A stretch of DNA of 33,053 nucleotides from a virus, in the IMG/VR virus record IMGVR_UViG_3300007734_000590, positions 1 to 33,053 of that record; one strand, given 5' to 3'. Numbering within the stretch: position 1 is the first letter of the stretch; the number at the start of each line of letters is the position of its first letter. This document shows, piece by piece, positions 18,258-25,928 of this stretch. Both the position numbers and the translations under genes were made by a program. The notes under the pieces are model-generated. The model had not been told where the DNA came from and did no database searches. It saw nothing but the letters and a program-made list of their open reading frames with translations.

Positions 18258-19229
18258 TTATTCATCATCCCAGTCAGATACCAGATCAGCCAGCTTGCCT
18301 TTCTTGGCTGGCACAGCAGAACCCTTGGCAGCTTCCTTGCGAACTTCAGGTTCAGCACCATCGTCCTCGGCTACCGGAGCAGCCTTGGGCTTCTTGGCCG
18401 CTTTAACTTGCGTCTCTTCTGCTTCAGCTTCTTCAACTGCTTCAGCAGGTACGCTTTTGACAGGCTTGCCGGGAATCTCCATCTTGGGGGCGTTGGTCTT
18501 CACACCATCGCTCTGCGCCACGGTCATGACCACAGCACGCTTGGCATCATCGGACTCGGCTTGCTCCTTGATGATCTCGTACTCGTCGTCAGTCAACCAG
18601 CGTGTAGGTTTGAAGAACAGCTTGGGAGACTCGGCCTTAGTATCGAAGCGCATCTCGGTGACGATCTGCTCAGGATTGACCGGAGGGTTCTGCACCGCCA
18701 AGTAGCGTGCATAGGCTTGTAACGGACGCTTGTCACCTTCTTCCTTACCGAACACCGAAGTGGCAGGTAGGGTCAACTGCATCACATCCCCTGACGGGTT
18801 GTTGGCCAGCACAACAGCAAGGCGCTGTTGGTAGCGGCAAGCACGGCTATTACCTTGGCCAGAACCCGCGATGTTCTTCGGGCAGGTCATGCAGGTATCG
18901 GCTTGCTTGTTCTGTGCAGAAGCGTCAGGGCGTTCGCCATCGTTGCTCCAGCAGTCAGGGCCGGTGATATTGTCGGCATCGTAGGAGGCGACGTAGAAGA
19001 TGCGGCTGACCTTGGGGGCAGCTTTCACAATGATGATCTCCAGATGGCGGTCATCAATCGCGGCAACTTCCTTGCCACCAGCTACCAGACGGAACACGCC
19101 GCCTTTGATAGAGATGCGCTTGGTGTTGGATACGCCGCCGCCTGTGAGGGCTTTGGCTGTGTCGGACAGTTCGTTGTTACGAGCGAATGCAGGTACGTTT
19201 GCGGGGGAAAAAAGTGTGATATTACTCAT
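18258..19229 (-). CDS. Single-stranded DNA-binding-like protein with acidic tail
   Basis: A 323-aa protein from the ATG of MSNITLFSP; an in-frame upstream ATG at 19265 overlaps the previous gene and adds an unlikely N-terminus. The core (about 35-240) is strand-rich with a cysteine group C93, C113, C116 and C131 that could bind zinc. The last third is low-complexity Ala/Glu/Lys and ends in DLVSDWDDE, the acidic-aromatic tail style of phage and bacterial ssDNA-binding proteins, which recruits partners. Position between polymerase/helicase genes and primase-helicase fits. It does not look like the canonical short SSB fold, so the role is inferred from tail and context. Confidence 0.65.
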   Translation of the reverse strand: MSNITLFSPANVPAFARNNELSDTAKALTGGGVSNTKRISIKGGVFRLVAGGKEVAAIDDRHLEIIIVKAAPKVSRIFYVASYDADNITGPDCWSNDGERPDASAQNKQADTCMTCPKNIAGSGQGNSRACRYQQRLAVVLANNPSGDVMQLTLPATSVFGKEEGDKRPLQAYARYLAVQNPPVNPEQIVTEMRFDTKAESPKLFFKPTRWLTDDEYEIIKEQAESDDAKRAVVMTVAQSDGVKTNAPKMEIPGKPVKSVPAEAVEEAEAEETQVKAAKKPKAAPVAEDDGAEPEVRKEAAKGSAVPAKKGKLADLVSDWDDE

Positions 19230-19249
19230 GGTTGCGTTACTTTCGTGAT

Positions 19250-19486
19250 TTAGATTGCGAGCCATTGTTGCTCAGGTTTGATGTATTGCGTGTCAATGTC
19301 ATAGACACCTAGCACGGGCGACTGTTGCCACGTAATGATGTGGTAGCAAATCGGGCTAATCTTTAAGAAAAACTCGACTGTACTTTTCATATCTGTGCAG
19401 TTACCGATGGGCATGTAAACATGCCCAACACCTTTTTCAAAATCGTACTTAATGCTGGTGACTTGGCACCCAAAGGTCGTTTCCAT
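19250..19486 (-). CDS. Small hypothetical protein in replication cluster
   Basis: A 78-aa protein (METTFGCQVTSIKYDFEKGV...). The ATG at 19486 lies 7 nt after the upstream stop. An in-frame non-ATG start further upstream would overlap the previous gene and is less likely. It has alternating strand/turn character, with GVGHVYMPIGNCTDM and a C-terminal YDIDTQYIKPEQQWLAI. I do not recognise a family. Placed directly before the SSB-like gene, it may belong to the same replication complex, but nothing in the sequence proves this. Confidence 0.6.
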   Translation of the reverse strand: METTFGCQVTSIKYDFEKGVGHVYMPIGNCTDMKSTVEFFLKISPICYHIITWQQSPVLGVYDIDTQYIKPEQQWLAI

Positions 19487-19493
19487 ATTGCGC

Positions 19494-19898
19494 TCACTTG
19501 GTTGGTTTGGTGATACGGATTTCAAACTCAGTGTTTGAATTCAATCCCGGAGGTACAACCCCCGGATTCTCTTCAAGGAAGGTAGCCATGTTGGTTTGAG
19601 CGATGCGCTTCTCCAGCAGATCGACTACGCCGTGCTCAAGGATGAACTCCTTGAACGACGACCAGTCCTGCGTGTTGTAACGCGTCTTCGTCATCATGGA
19701 TACCGTCCCAAAAGGACTTTTGACAGATGAGACACCGAGTGCCTTCATCTGGTCTTTGATAGCGAACTTGATTTCATCTTGTTGCGCTTTGAGTAACTCC
19801 ACCTTGGTGTCGTACTCTTGTGTCAGTGTGTCGATCTCCAGCTTCATTTTGCGGTAGACCTTCACCAGTTTATCGAACGGAACTTGTTCTTCAGTCAC
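19494..19898 (-). CDS. Coiled-coil phage protein, possibly Gam-like (unassigned)
   Basis: A 134-aa protein. Residues 5-55 form a predicted coiled coil (KLVKVYRKMKLEIDTLTQEY and on). Then comes a compact C-terminal part with SVKSPFGTVSMMTKTRYN and FLEENPGVVPPGLNSNTEFE. Such long-helix plus small beta-domain proteins sit beside recombination genes in many phages and are sometimes called host-nuclease inhibitor-like, but I cannot confirm a Gam relationship. AGGAGAAGTAAAGTG precedes the start (AGGAG). It follows a 70-nt gap with a possible promoter and is therefore perhaps the first gene of a sub-operon. Confidence 0.65.
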   Translation of the reverse strand: MTEEQVPFDKLVKVYRKMKLEIDTLTQEYDTKVELLKAQQDEIKFAIKDQMKALGVSSVKSPFGTVSMMTKTRYNTQDWSSFKEFILEHGVVDLLEKRIAQTNMATFLEENPGVVPPGLNSNTEFEIRITKPTK

Positions 19899-19934
19899 TT
19901 TACTTCTCCTGTTTTTGTTTGTCTAAGGTTGGAC

Positions 19935-19962
19935 AGTGTACACAGTAAATTCGGGTTTGCAA
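19935..19962 (-). promoter_or_regulatory. Candidate promoter upstream of the coiled-coil/SSB sub-operon
   Basis: In the only sizeable gap of the replication cluster (19899-19968), the minus strand shows TTGCAA (19957-19962), a 16-nt spacer and TACACT (19935-19940). The -10 box is inside an inverted repeat, GTGTACAC (19936-19943), which could be an operator. The adjoining 13-mer GGTTGGACAGTGT (19927-19939, + strand) recurs with one change at 28287-28299. The match to consensus is moderate. Confidence 0.35.
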
Positions 19963-19968
19963 CTCCTT

Positions 19969-21528
19969 TCAAGAATTTATTTCTATCTCAAACATCTGGG
20001 TCAAAAGTAAGTTATCACTCACTTTCCCTTCCAGTGCTTTGAACATTTTCTTTTCAATTGGTGAGCCTTGGATGTGAATAACAGTAACTTTGTCTGAGTT
20101 CTGTCCCTTGCGGTCAGCCCGTGCTATGCACTGGATGTACTGCTCCACGCTCATCAGCGGCCCAAAGAACACCACGGTGTCGGCAGCAGTCAGGGTAATC
20201 CCGTGTGCCGTTGCTTGTGGCTGCATCACCAGCACCCTTGGCTCCTTCTCATGCTGGAACCTGTGAATGATGTCAGCGCGTTTGTTGGCAGCTACGCCGC
20301 CGTGTATGCACTCGTTGGGGATGTTCTTCTTTGTCAGATGTGTTTGTATGGTGTCGATGCTGGAACGGAACAACGCGAAGATGATGACCTTGCGATCCGT
20401 CTCATCCAGTATTTCTTCCAGCACGCCAAGCCGTGGGCCAGCATCGAACTCGATAACCTCTTTGTCGTCTGTGTACACAGCACCGCAACTGATCTGCAAG
20501 AGCTTACTTACACCAGCGGCAGCGTTGACTGCGCTGATTGTTTCACCAGCGGCCTGCACCAGCATGCGGTCTTTCAACAAGTGGTAGTACTTGGCCTGTT
20601 GTGGTGTCAGCGGTACTTCGCGTGTTGTTGTCAGCACGGGCGGCAAGTCAAGGCACTGCGCTTTACTAAAGCGTATCGCTGGTTGCAGTGCTTCGTGTAC
20701 CAGATCGGCTGCGTTGGCTTTCGGTGCCCACTTGTACAGCGTAATCTTGTTCATCACTTTGTCGCGCCATGACGTGTAGAAGTTGGGCACACCTTCAGGG
20801 TTCACGATCTTGGCCAAGCCGTACGCATCTGCTGGCGACTGCGATGCTGGAGTACCGGTCATCATCCACACGTGAGTGCTTGGTTTGATGATTGACTTCA
20901 GTGCCTTCCAGCGTTTGGTTGTCACCGTCTTGTATGCGTTGGCTTCATCTACGATCACCAGATCAAAGCGCCCATCAGCGTTGATCTCATCGGCTATCAG
21001 GTTCAGTCCTTCATAGTTAGCGATGACGAACTCGTAGTCTTGCTGGATCATCTCAATACGCCGACTAGCTTGAGGGTGGTGCGCGACGATGGCAGAGCGA
21101 TGGATGATGCTGTTGCTCAGGTCAGCCAGCCATGCAGACTGCATAATGGACAGTGGGCACAAGATCAAGACACGGCGTACATGTTTAATGTTTATCAGGT
21201 AGTCAGCCGCCCATAGTGCAGCAAGCGTCTTGCCTGTGCCGGGTTCGGAGAACACAAACGCTTTGCGGTGCATCGTCAAGAACGCTGCCGTCTCGATCTG
21301 ATGTTGCATAGGCTTGTACCTGCCCGGCCACTTATAGCGGCGTGTGATTGGTGAAGGTACGTCCTTCACCCCGAGGTTGCGTAGCACTCTGCATTCGTCC
21401 AGTCCCCAGTAGACAGCGACATCGAACCCACCGTCATCACGTTCAATGACTTTGTGTTTTGGAATGATGCTGTACTTATCTGGGTTTCTGGTTCTGAATA
21501 TTAGTGCCTTGTCTTCAAGGATTTCCAA
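19969..21528 (-). CDS. SNF2/SF2-type DNA helicase
   Basis: A 519-aa superfamily 2 helicase/ATPase. Visible motifs: Q-like KPMQHQ (72-77), Walker A SEPGTGKT with K100, Walker B VDEAN (D194, E195), motif III TGTP (224-227), and in the second lobe a motif VI ECIARADRKGQ-like segment (QCIARADRKGQ, near 465-480). This layout matches the SNF2-like helicases carried by many phages; these translocate on duplex DNA or remodel forks. The start is a TTG: GGAG lies 7 nt upstream, and the leader GGAGAAGCATC is identical to that before the ATG of the amidoligase gene at 32360. It is 17 nt downstream of the HNH gene. Confidence 0.88.
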   Translation of the reverse strand: MEILEDKALIFRTRNPDKYSIIPKHKVIERDDGGFDVAVYWGLDECRVLRNLGVKDVPSPITRRYKWPGRYKPMQHQIETAAFLTMHRKAFVFSEPGTGKTLAALWAADYLINIKHVRRVLILCPLSIMQSAWLADLSNSIIHRSAIVAHHPQASRRIEMIQQDYEFVIANYEGLNLIADEINADGRFDLVIVDEANAYKTVTTKRWKALKSIIKPSTHVWMMTGTPASQSPADAYGLAKIVNPEGVPNFYTSWRDKVMNKITLYKWAPKANAADLVHEALQPAIRFSKAQCLDLPPVLTTTREVPLTPQQAKYYHLLKDRMLVQAAGETISAVNAAAGVSKLLQISCGAVYTDDKEVIEFDAGPRLGVLEEILDETDRKVIIFALFRSSIDTIQTHLTKKNIPNECIHGGVAANKRADIIHRFQHEKEPRVLVMQPQATAHGITLTAADTVVFFGPLMSVEQYIQCIARADRKGQNSDKVTVIHIQGSPIEKKMFKALEGKVSDNLLLTQMFEIEINS

Positions 21529-21545
21529 GATGCTTCTCCGTTGTT

Positions 21546-21806
21546 TTATTTGAGCGAGTGGTCGTGATTACGTTTTGTTGTTCTGTTCGCCCCTGCTGGT
21601 TTAACGCGCAGATTACTTCTGCTTGTCGAACCGCCTTTGCTGATTGGCTTGATGTGGTCTACATCTTTGCCGTCACCTTTGTGCACCAGCCCTTCCTTCA
21701 TGAGCATGGCTCTGGCTTTGTTTCGCTCAGCACGCTTTTTTATAACGTCTGGTTTCTGTGCATACGCTGGGTATGTGTCACGGTCTTTGGGGTTTTTGTA
21801 AGGCAT
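21546..21806 (-). CDS. HNH endonuclease
   Basis: An 86-aa protein starting at the ATG of MPYKNPKDRD, which is preceded by AAAGGAACATTC. A longer in-frame reading would run into the upstream nuclease gene and has no such site. The C-terminal half has the HNH pattern: DVDHIKPISKGG (D50, H51), SNLRVKPAGANRTTKR (N65, N74). There are no zinc cysteines, so it is the compact cysteine-free type. The products may be homing-like nicking of DNA or a role in packaging/recombination. Free-standing position between a recombination nuclease and the helicase suggests part of the replication set or a parasitic insertion. Confidence 0.8.
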   Translation of the reverse strand: MPYKNPKDRDTYPAYAQKPDVIKKRAERNKARAMLMKEGLVHKGDGKDVDHIKPISKGGSTSRSNLRVKPAGANRTTKRNHDHSLK

Positions 21807-21816
21807 GAATGTTCCT

Positions 21817-22482
21817 TTAGTGTTTTGGGTTGTACTCACATGATTTAACTGGGCACCACGGACACAGCGCGGAGGACTTCGGGTTCCACACGCCTGTATC
21901 AAAGCACTGCTCTAACTTAGCCACACGCTCGCGGTACTTCCACCACTCAGCATCGGCATCGTCCAGCGCCATGCTGGACTTAACCATATCATTCTTGACC
22001 ACGAACAGCAACGCTGACTTGACCCTGCGGATGTGCGGGAAGTGCTTGAACACCATCATCGACATCAGCTTTAACTGGTCAAGGTCAGGGTAGCGGTTGT
22101 TGCCTGTCTTGTAGTCCACGACAGTGGCGGTCAGGTTGTCGTCGTCAATGATGAGCAAGTCAGCAATACCACGCACCCAGCGTTTCTTCTCATTGAAACT
22201 GCACGCTTGCAAGTCAGGCGTGATGCCCATCTCGTATTCGCATAGCTTCCTGCCCGGCTTGGCCAGCAACGCATCAAGAACTTCTTGAGCGTATGAGAAC
22301 TGCTTGGGCAGTGGTGTGCCGTCCCGTATGTACAGTTCAGCAGCGGTGTGAAACTCCTTGCCGTAATGCGTAGCCTCAGTTTCCTGAAACGGATATTTGT
22401 TAAGCACCTTGACTTCGTGATACCTGCGTGGGCATCCTTCAAAATCTTTCAGGGCGCTGTGGCTCCACGTTACTGTTTTCAT
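21817..22482 (-). CDS. PD-(D/E)XK (RecB/Cas4-like) exonuclease with putative Fe-S cysteines
   Basis: A 221-aa nuclease of the PDDEXK_1 type. Motifs: SALKDFEGCPRRY (N-terminal, C17), GKEFH (H45), EYEMG (E84), GIADLLII (D108), VVDYKTG (D123, K125), and a QLKLM helix (Q136). The C-terminus has CPWCPVKSC (C207, C210, C215), which with C17 gives the four-cysteine arrangement of Cas4/AddB-type iron-sulfur nucleases. It likely degrades or trims DNA ends during phage recombination. The ATG overlaps the previous stop by one base (TGATG). It is next to SNF2 helicase, HNH and polymerase genes. Confidence 0.85.
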   Translation of the reverse strand: MKTVTWSHSALKDFEGCPRRYHEVKVLNKYPFQETEATHYGKEFHTAAELYIRDGTPLPKQFSYAQEVLDALLAKPGRKLCEYEMGITPDLQACSFNEKKRWVRGIADLLIIDDDNLTATVVDYKTGNNRYPDLDQLKLMSMMVFKHFPHIRRVKSALLFVVKNDMVKSSMALDDADAEWWKYRERVAKLEQCFDTGVWNPKSSALCPWCPVKSCEYNPKH

Positions 22483-22793
22483 CAAAACCTCGCTGAGTTG
22501 ATTGCAATGTTTAAGCGTTTGGCAAAGCCTTCAACGAAGTCCTCACGCTTGTTGAGCTTGTGTTCTTCCATGTCCCGCAAGATGGCGTGAACCAATTCAT
22601 GCCAGAACGTTTCCTTGACATCATCAAGGTTGAACTTGCGCCCAGTCACACCGTTGCGTAAGCCCAGCTTGATCTTCTGCTCAAGGTACATCACACGCCC
22701 CATGTCCAGCTTGTCTTGCATGGCTTCAACAACTTCGACTGAGTACCATCGCTCACCTATTTTTATTTTCTTTGGCAGTGTTAATGCTGTCAT
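22482..22793 (-). CDS. Small HExxH metalloprotein (SprT-like)
   Basis: A 103-aa protein with a zincin motif FWHELVHAILRDM (H65, E66, H69) and a later glutamate (E88 in VEGFAKRL) suited as third zinc ligand. The N-terminal half has beta strands (KIKIGERWYSVEVVE). Phage proteins of this size and pattern are common in replication regions and often called metallopeptidase-like. SprT-type proteases act on DNA-crosslinked proteins, which would fit a gene whose ATG overlaps the stop of the DNA polymerase (ATGA). Protease activity is an inference. Confidence 0.72.
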   Translation of the reverse strand: MTALTLPKKIKIGERWYSVEVVEAMQDKLDMGRVMYLEQKIKLGLRNGVTGRKFNLDDVKETFWHELVHAILRDMEEHKLNKREDFVEGFAKRLNIAINSARF

Positions 22794-24757
22794 TGTTTTG
22801 CTTCTCCATATCTACGGTGTGCACCACCGTCAGCGGCCAGAGGTATCCCCGGCAAGTACTTCGGCTCCAATGTCATCTGGCCCAAGACCCAAGGCTTGGC
22901 TTCAGCGACTTCTGCATCAGGCACCAACACGATCTGTTCATCGTGCACTGTGCCTACCACTGGGTACTTCTTCGATACCCTCAACATTCCATCGGTCATG
23001 ACAATACGCGCTACGGCCTGCGTAACGTTATTGGTCAACTTCCCTGCATATAGCTTGGTAGCTTTTGGCCCGTATACCCACTGGCTCCTACCTTTGTCAT
23101 CTTTTGTGCGTTTCAAATCTGGGTAGAGCAAGCTCATCCCGTTTGGCAATTCTATACGTTCCTTGCTGAATGTCAAACACTTGTGCTCGTAAACCCTACC
23201 CCCATACAAACTGTCCTCGATAAGCTGTGAGCACATGTCCCAGAAGGTAGTAACGGGGTGGGCAGTGGCGCGGTAGATGTCGATGATCTTCTTGGCTGCA
23301 AGGCAGTGCGTCAACAGCTCCTGCTGTGTACAGGTGTGTGGTATCTCCAGCATCTTGGTTACGTTGTCCTCCCAGTCAATGAACTTCTGGGCATACGCCT
23401 GATCTACGCCAAGTGTCTTAGCAAAAGCTTTCTCGTATCGAACAGGCGGTGCGCCGAGGAAACCCGTGAGGAGTTGTGAAGCGAACGAAGCCCAACCCAA
23501 CCCATATCCGCAACCGAGCAACGCGCTTTTTGCAGACTGCCGTAGATCGGGGTGAGAGTCTTTAGATAGACCGGGTATGTTAAACATCTGCGCACCAAAG
23601 GCGGCGTAAGGGTCGCCACCAGCCTTGAATATATCCAGCATGTCTTGGTAATCTGCCAGCCATGCCAGAACCCTTGGCTCAATCTGAGATAGGTCACCAA
23701 CGACGAGGGAATATCCTTCGGGAGCCATGATTGCCTTGCGTAAGAAACTGCCGCGCTTGAGGTTTTGCATGTTGATTGCGCTGCCCTTTGCTGCCGTCCA
23801 GCGACCCGAGAGAGCACCGTAATACGATAGCGGAACCGGTAGTTTGCCGCGCTGACTGATGTCAAGAAATCGCTGTGCCCTCGTTCGTTCTGTCGTGGAT
23901 TTAACTTTAAGGCGTGCTTCACAAAGGAGGGCAACATCTTCACGTTCACTGTTGAGCAACGCTTGGAACATGGCATCATTCTTGGCGAAAGCGAACGCCG
24001 CTTTGCCGGTAGTTTTACTGACCTTAGTCGGGGGAGTAACCCCGAGGCTTTGAAGTACGTCAGCAAACTTCGGGTTCGATGCAAGCTCAGCCTCTTGTAT
24101 GCCGAGTCGTTGAAGTAATCCTTCACGTAGTTCTCCTTCTTCTGTTAATGCTTTGATGAGCATCTTGCTGTCAAGCTCAAGCCGTGGTCGTGTGTACATC
24201 TTGAGCGTCATGTCGATGAGCCGTAGTTCCGACGTAGGGTAGCCTTCACTGAAGCGCTTGAAGATTTCTTCACACAGGTATACATCATGCGCACAGTAAT
24301 CCGCAAGCGCTGCTTCAATATCTTCTGTAATAACAGCCAATCCATTAGTGGAGTGAACAGCTTGTCCTTTGGCGGGGAGACCAAAGTCGAGCGCCAGCTT
24401 CGCAAGGGAATTACCAACTTCCACGCCGCGTAAAGCGCGGCCCATTGATAGTGTGTCAAAGATGAAGGCTGGTCGTGCTCCGTAGACCCACTCCATAATG
24501 GATACATCGAACTGTGCGTTGTGCGCCAGCACTGCGGTTCGTCTCCAGTCAACTCCAGAAAAGTATTCACGTAGTCCCTCTCCTCCAACCCAGTCAGTTG
24601 GGCTATCAGTTCCGAACTCATGTACGCACGCTCCGAACGCCTTAAATCTTGTATCACGTATGTACTCCTCAGTTGTCATTTTTGATAACGTGTAGTCTTT
24701 GCTGTCCCACCGAGTTTCAAAGTCGATGGTGACTATCTTGTCAAACGGTTTAGTCAA
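22790..24757 (-). CDS. Family A DNA polymerase with 3'-5' exonuclease domain
   Basis: A 655-aa replicative polymerase. The N-terminal DnaQ-like proofreading domain shows Exo I TIDFET (D12, E14), Exo II LAHNAQFD, and Exo III DYCAHD. The polymerase part has motif A VVGDLSQIEPR, motif B RQSAKSALLGCGYGLGW, and motif C TVHDEQIVL (H605, D606, E607). It copies the phage genome with the primase-helicase and SSB-like protein of the same unit. The start is a TTG: GGAGG lies 7 nt upstream and the TTG overlaps the preceding stop (TTGA). No thioredoxin-binding insertion is obvious. Confidence 0.95.
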   Translation of the reverse strand: MTKPFDKIVTIDFETRWDSKDYTLSKMTTEEYIRDTRFKAFGACVHEFGTDSPTDWVGGEGLREYFSGVDWRRTAVLAHNAQFDVSIMEWVYGARPAFIFDTLSMGRALRGVEVGNSLAKLALDFGLPAKGQAVHSTNGLAVITEDIEAALADYCAHDVYLCEEIFKRFSEGYPTSELRLIDMTLKMYTRPRLELDSKMLIKALTEEGELREGLLQRLGIQEAELASNPKFADVLQSLGVTPPTKVSKTTGKAAFAFAKNDAMFQALLNSEREDVALLCEARLKVKSTTERTRAQRFLDISQRGKLPVPLSYYGALSGRWTAAKGSAINMQNLKRGSFLRKAIMAPEGYSLVVGDLSQIEPRVLAWLADYQDMLDIFKAGGDPYAAFGAQMFNIPGLSKDSHPDLRQSAKSALLGCGYGLGWASFASQLLTGFLGAPPVRYEKAFAKTLGVDQAYAQKFIDWEDNVTKMLEIPHTCTQQELLTHCLAAKKIIDIYRATAHPVTTFWDMCSQLIEDSLYGGRVYEHKCLTFSKERIELPNGMSLLYPDLKRTKDDKGRSQWVYGPKATKLYAGKLTNNVTQAVARIVMTDGMLRVSKKYPVVGTVHDEQIVLVPDAEVAEAKPWVLGQMTLEPKYLPGIPLAADGGAHRRYGEAKQ

Positions 24758-25023
24758 TTAAATGCCTCCTTTGGGGGTGCGCCAATAACGTTCAAGTAGC
24801 CGAAAAAATCATTGGCTTCCAGCATAAGTTCTGCCGCCTCCATCTCGTTGCAGTTGAGCGTGACGATACCGCCCAGCTTGTCGCTACCGTGGAACAAGAT
24901 GACCGCTTGCTTCCCATCAGGGCCATAGCACTGAATGAGTTCAAGTATCACCATCTTGAAATGTTGCTTCTCATCGTCATCCATCAGCGCCAGCCGCGCT
25001 TCTAAGTTTTGTTCTGTATCCAT
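24754..25023 (-). CDS. Small hypothetical protein before DNA polymerase
   Basis: An 89-aa protein starting at the ATG of MDTEQNLEARL, supported by GGGAG 8 nt upstream. A start 15 nt further upstream is less well placed. It is acidic, with a helical N-terminus and a strand-rich centre (KQAVILFHGSDKLGGIVTLN), followed by a helix (EMEAAELMLEANDFFGYL). No known family recognised. Its stop overlaps the TTG of the polymerase gene, so it is translationally coupled to it and could be a polymerase accessory factor, which is only a contextual guess. Confidence 0.65.
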   Translation of the reverse strand: MDTEQNLEARLALMDDDEKQHFKMVILELIQCYGPDGKQAVILFHGSDKLGGIVTLNCNEMEAAELMLEANDFFGYLNVIGAPPKEAFN

Positions 25024-25304
25024 TCTTTGATCTCCCATAGTTGGTTAATGTTTTCTTCGTTGACGACAAGGGCGTAGCCCCCGGCGTTTTGTATTCTGGT
25101 CAACTCACGTTCTTGCAAGGCTGTTGTTGTCCCCCTCCCTGCCTTGCACTCTATACCAAGGAACTGCCCGTCAAGGCATCCGATGATGTCAGGTATGCCA
25201 GCCCGACCCATGCCGTTTTGCATAGGTGAGAAATGGTACACCCCCATCTGGTCAAGTATCTCCTTGACCTTCTTCTTTACTTTCGCTTCAGGTGTTAATG
25301 CCAT
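25002..25304 (-). CDS. VRR-NUC domain nuclease
   Basis: A 100-aa stand-alone VRR-NUC protein of the PD-(D/E)XK superfamily. The core is complete: GMGRAGIPDIIG (D39), FLGIECKAGRG (E52, K54), then TALQERELTRIQNAGGYALVV with the conserved Q and the GGxAxVV strand. Related proteins cut branched DNA such as Holliday junctions. AGGAGG lies about 10 nt before the ATG. It overlaps the start of the next gene by 22 nt and the end of the zinc-knuckle gene by 17 nt. A role in recombination or replication-intermediate resolution fits the polymerase neighbourhood. Confidence 0.88.
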   Translation of the reverse strand: MALTPEAKVKKKVKEILDQMGVYHFSPMQNGMGRAGIPDIIGCLDGQFLGIECKAGRGTTTALQERELTRIQNAGGYALVVNEENINQLWEIKEWIQNKT

Positions 25305-25737
25305 TTAGTAATGCCCTCCTAATTTTTATTTGCAAACGTTTGGCTTCAACCATTTCAGGTGGAATATCTTCTTTCTTAAGCCTAGTCTTTCTGCTCAATG
25401 CGTGACGAACATCCCCATCCGTCAATTCTTCGTTTCGTTTTGCAGCATACTCCTTGTCTTTTATTTTTCGTTCTTCGCTACTTGAGTACACACGCTGGTT
25501 AGCGTTTAACTTTTCGCGGTGCACCTCTCGGTACTGCGCTGTGTAAGCAAGTATTTTGTCTTTGAGTTTGTGGTAACGGGCTTTTGCTTTTTCATTTTTT
25601 TGTTTGCGGTTGCGTTCACGGTAGACAGCTTGATATAAATTTAAACAAGCTTTGCAAGCCGCTTGCGGTTTCAGATTGAACGCAGCAAGCGGCTTTGTCT
25701 CCAAGCAGCGGCAACATTGTTTAGTTGCCTCCGTCAT
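25288..25737 (-). CDS. Zinc-knuckle, Lys/Arg-rich protein (endonuclease VII-like N-terminus)
   Basis: A 149-aa basic protein. The N-terminal 32 residues have C8 (or C9), C11, C28 and C31 in the pattern CxxC-x16-CxxC with TKPLAAFN between, as in the zinc-binding start of phage HNH/endonuclease VII relatives. The rest is a long charged helix (about 35-100) and a C-terminal part (TDGDVRHALSRKTRLKKEDI, PPEMVEAKRLQIKIRRAL). No HNH catalytic triad is visible, so nuclease activity is doubtful; it may be a DNA-binding derivative. GGAGGG precedes the ATG, which shares one base with the upstream stop (TAATG). Confidence 0.7.
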   Translation of the reverse strand: MTEATKQCCRCLETKPLAAFNLKPQAACKACLNLYQAVYRERNRKQKNEKAKARYHKLKDKILAYTAQYREVHREKLNANQRVYSSSEERKIKDKEYAAKRNEELTDGDVRHALSRKTRLKKEDIPPEMVEAKRLQIKIRRALLNGINT

Positions 25738-25928
25738 TAGCCCTCCAAAAAGTTTATGCTGGGTTTCTCATCCCGTAGTTCGGCGTACTCAAGCTGCACC
25801 TTCTGCACGTTGATGATCTTACCTGCGGTGTTATTCATCTCCGCCGCTGTCTTCACATCAATCGTGCCATTTTTGAGTGCCGTGTACAGGTCAGTCAAGT
25901 GGTTGTTCAGTTCAGTTATGCTCTTCAT
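25737..25928 (-). CDS. Small helical phage protein
   Basis: A 63-aa protein, nearly all helix: LNNHLTDLYTALKNGTIDVK, then AAEMNNTAGKIINVQKVQLE and YAELRDEKPSINFLEG. I recognise this pattern (NxxGKIIxxxKxQLEYAxLR) from small phage genes of unknown function that sit next to zinc-finger or HNH genes. GGAG lies 8 nt before the ATG, and its ATG overlaps the stop of the DUF3310 gene (ATGA). It may bind nucleic acid or a partner protein; no evidence is available. Confidence 0.7.
   Translation of the reverse strand: MKSITELNNHLTDLYTALKNGTIDVKTAAEMNNTAGKIINVQKVQLEYAELRDEKPSINFLEG

Noticed and set aside
23404-24126. 240-codon minus-strand frame inside the DNA polymerase gene
   Set aside because: It lies wholly within the polymerase in another frame; composition (Arg/Ser/Leu-rich) is typical of an out-of-frame reading.
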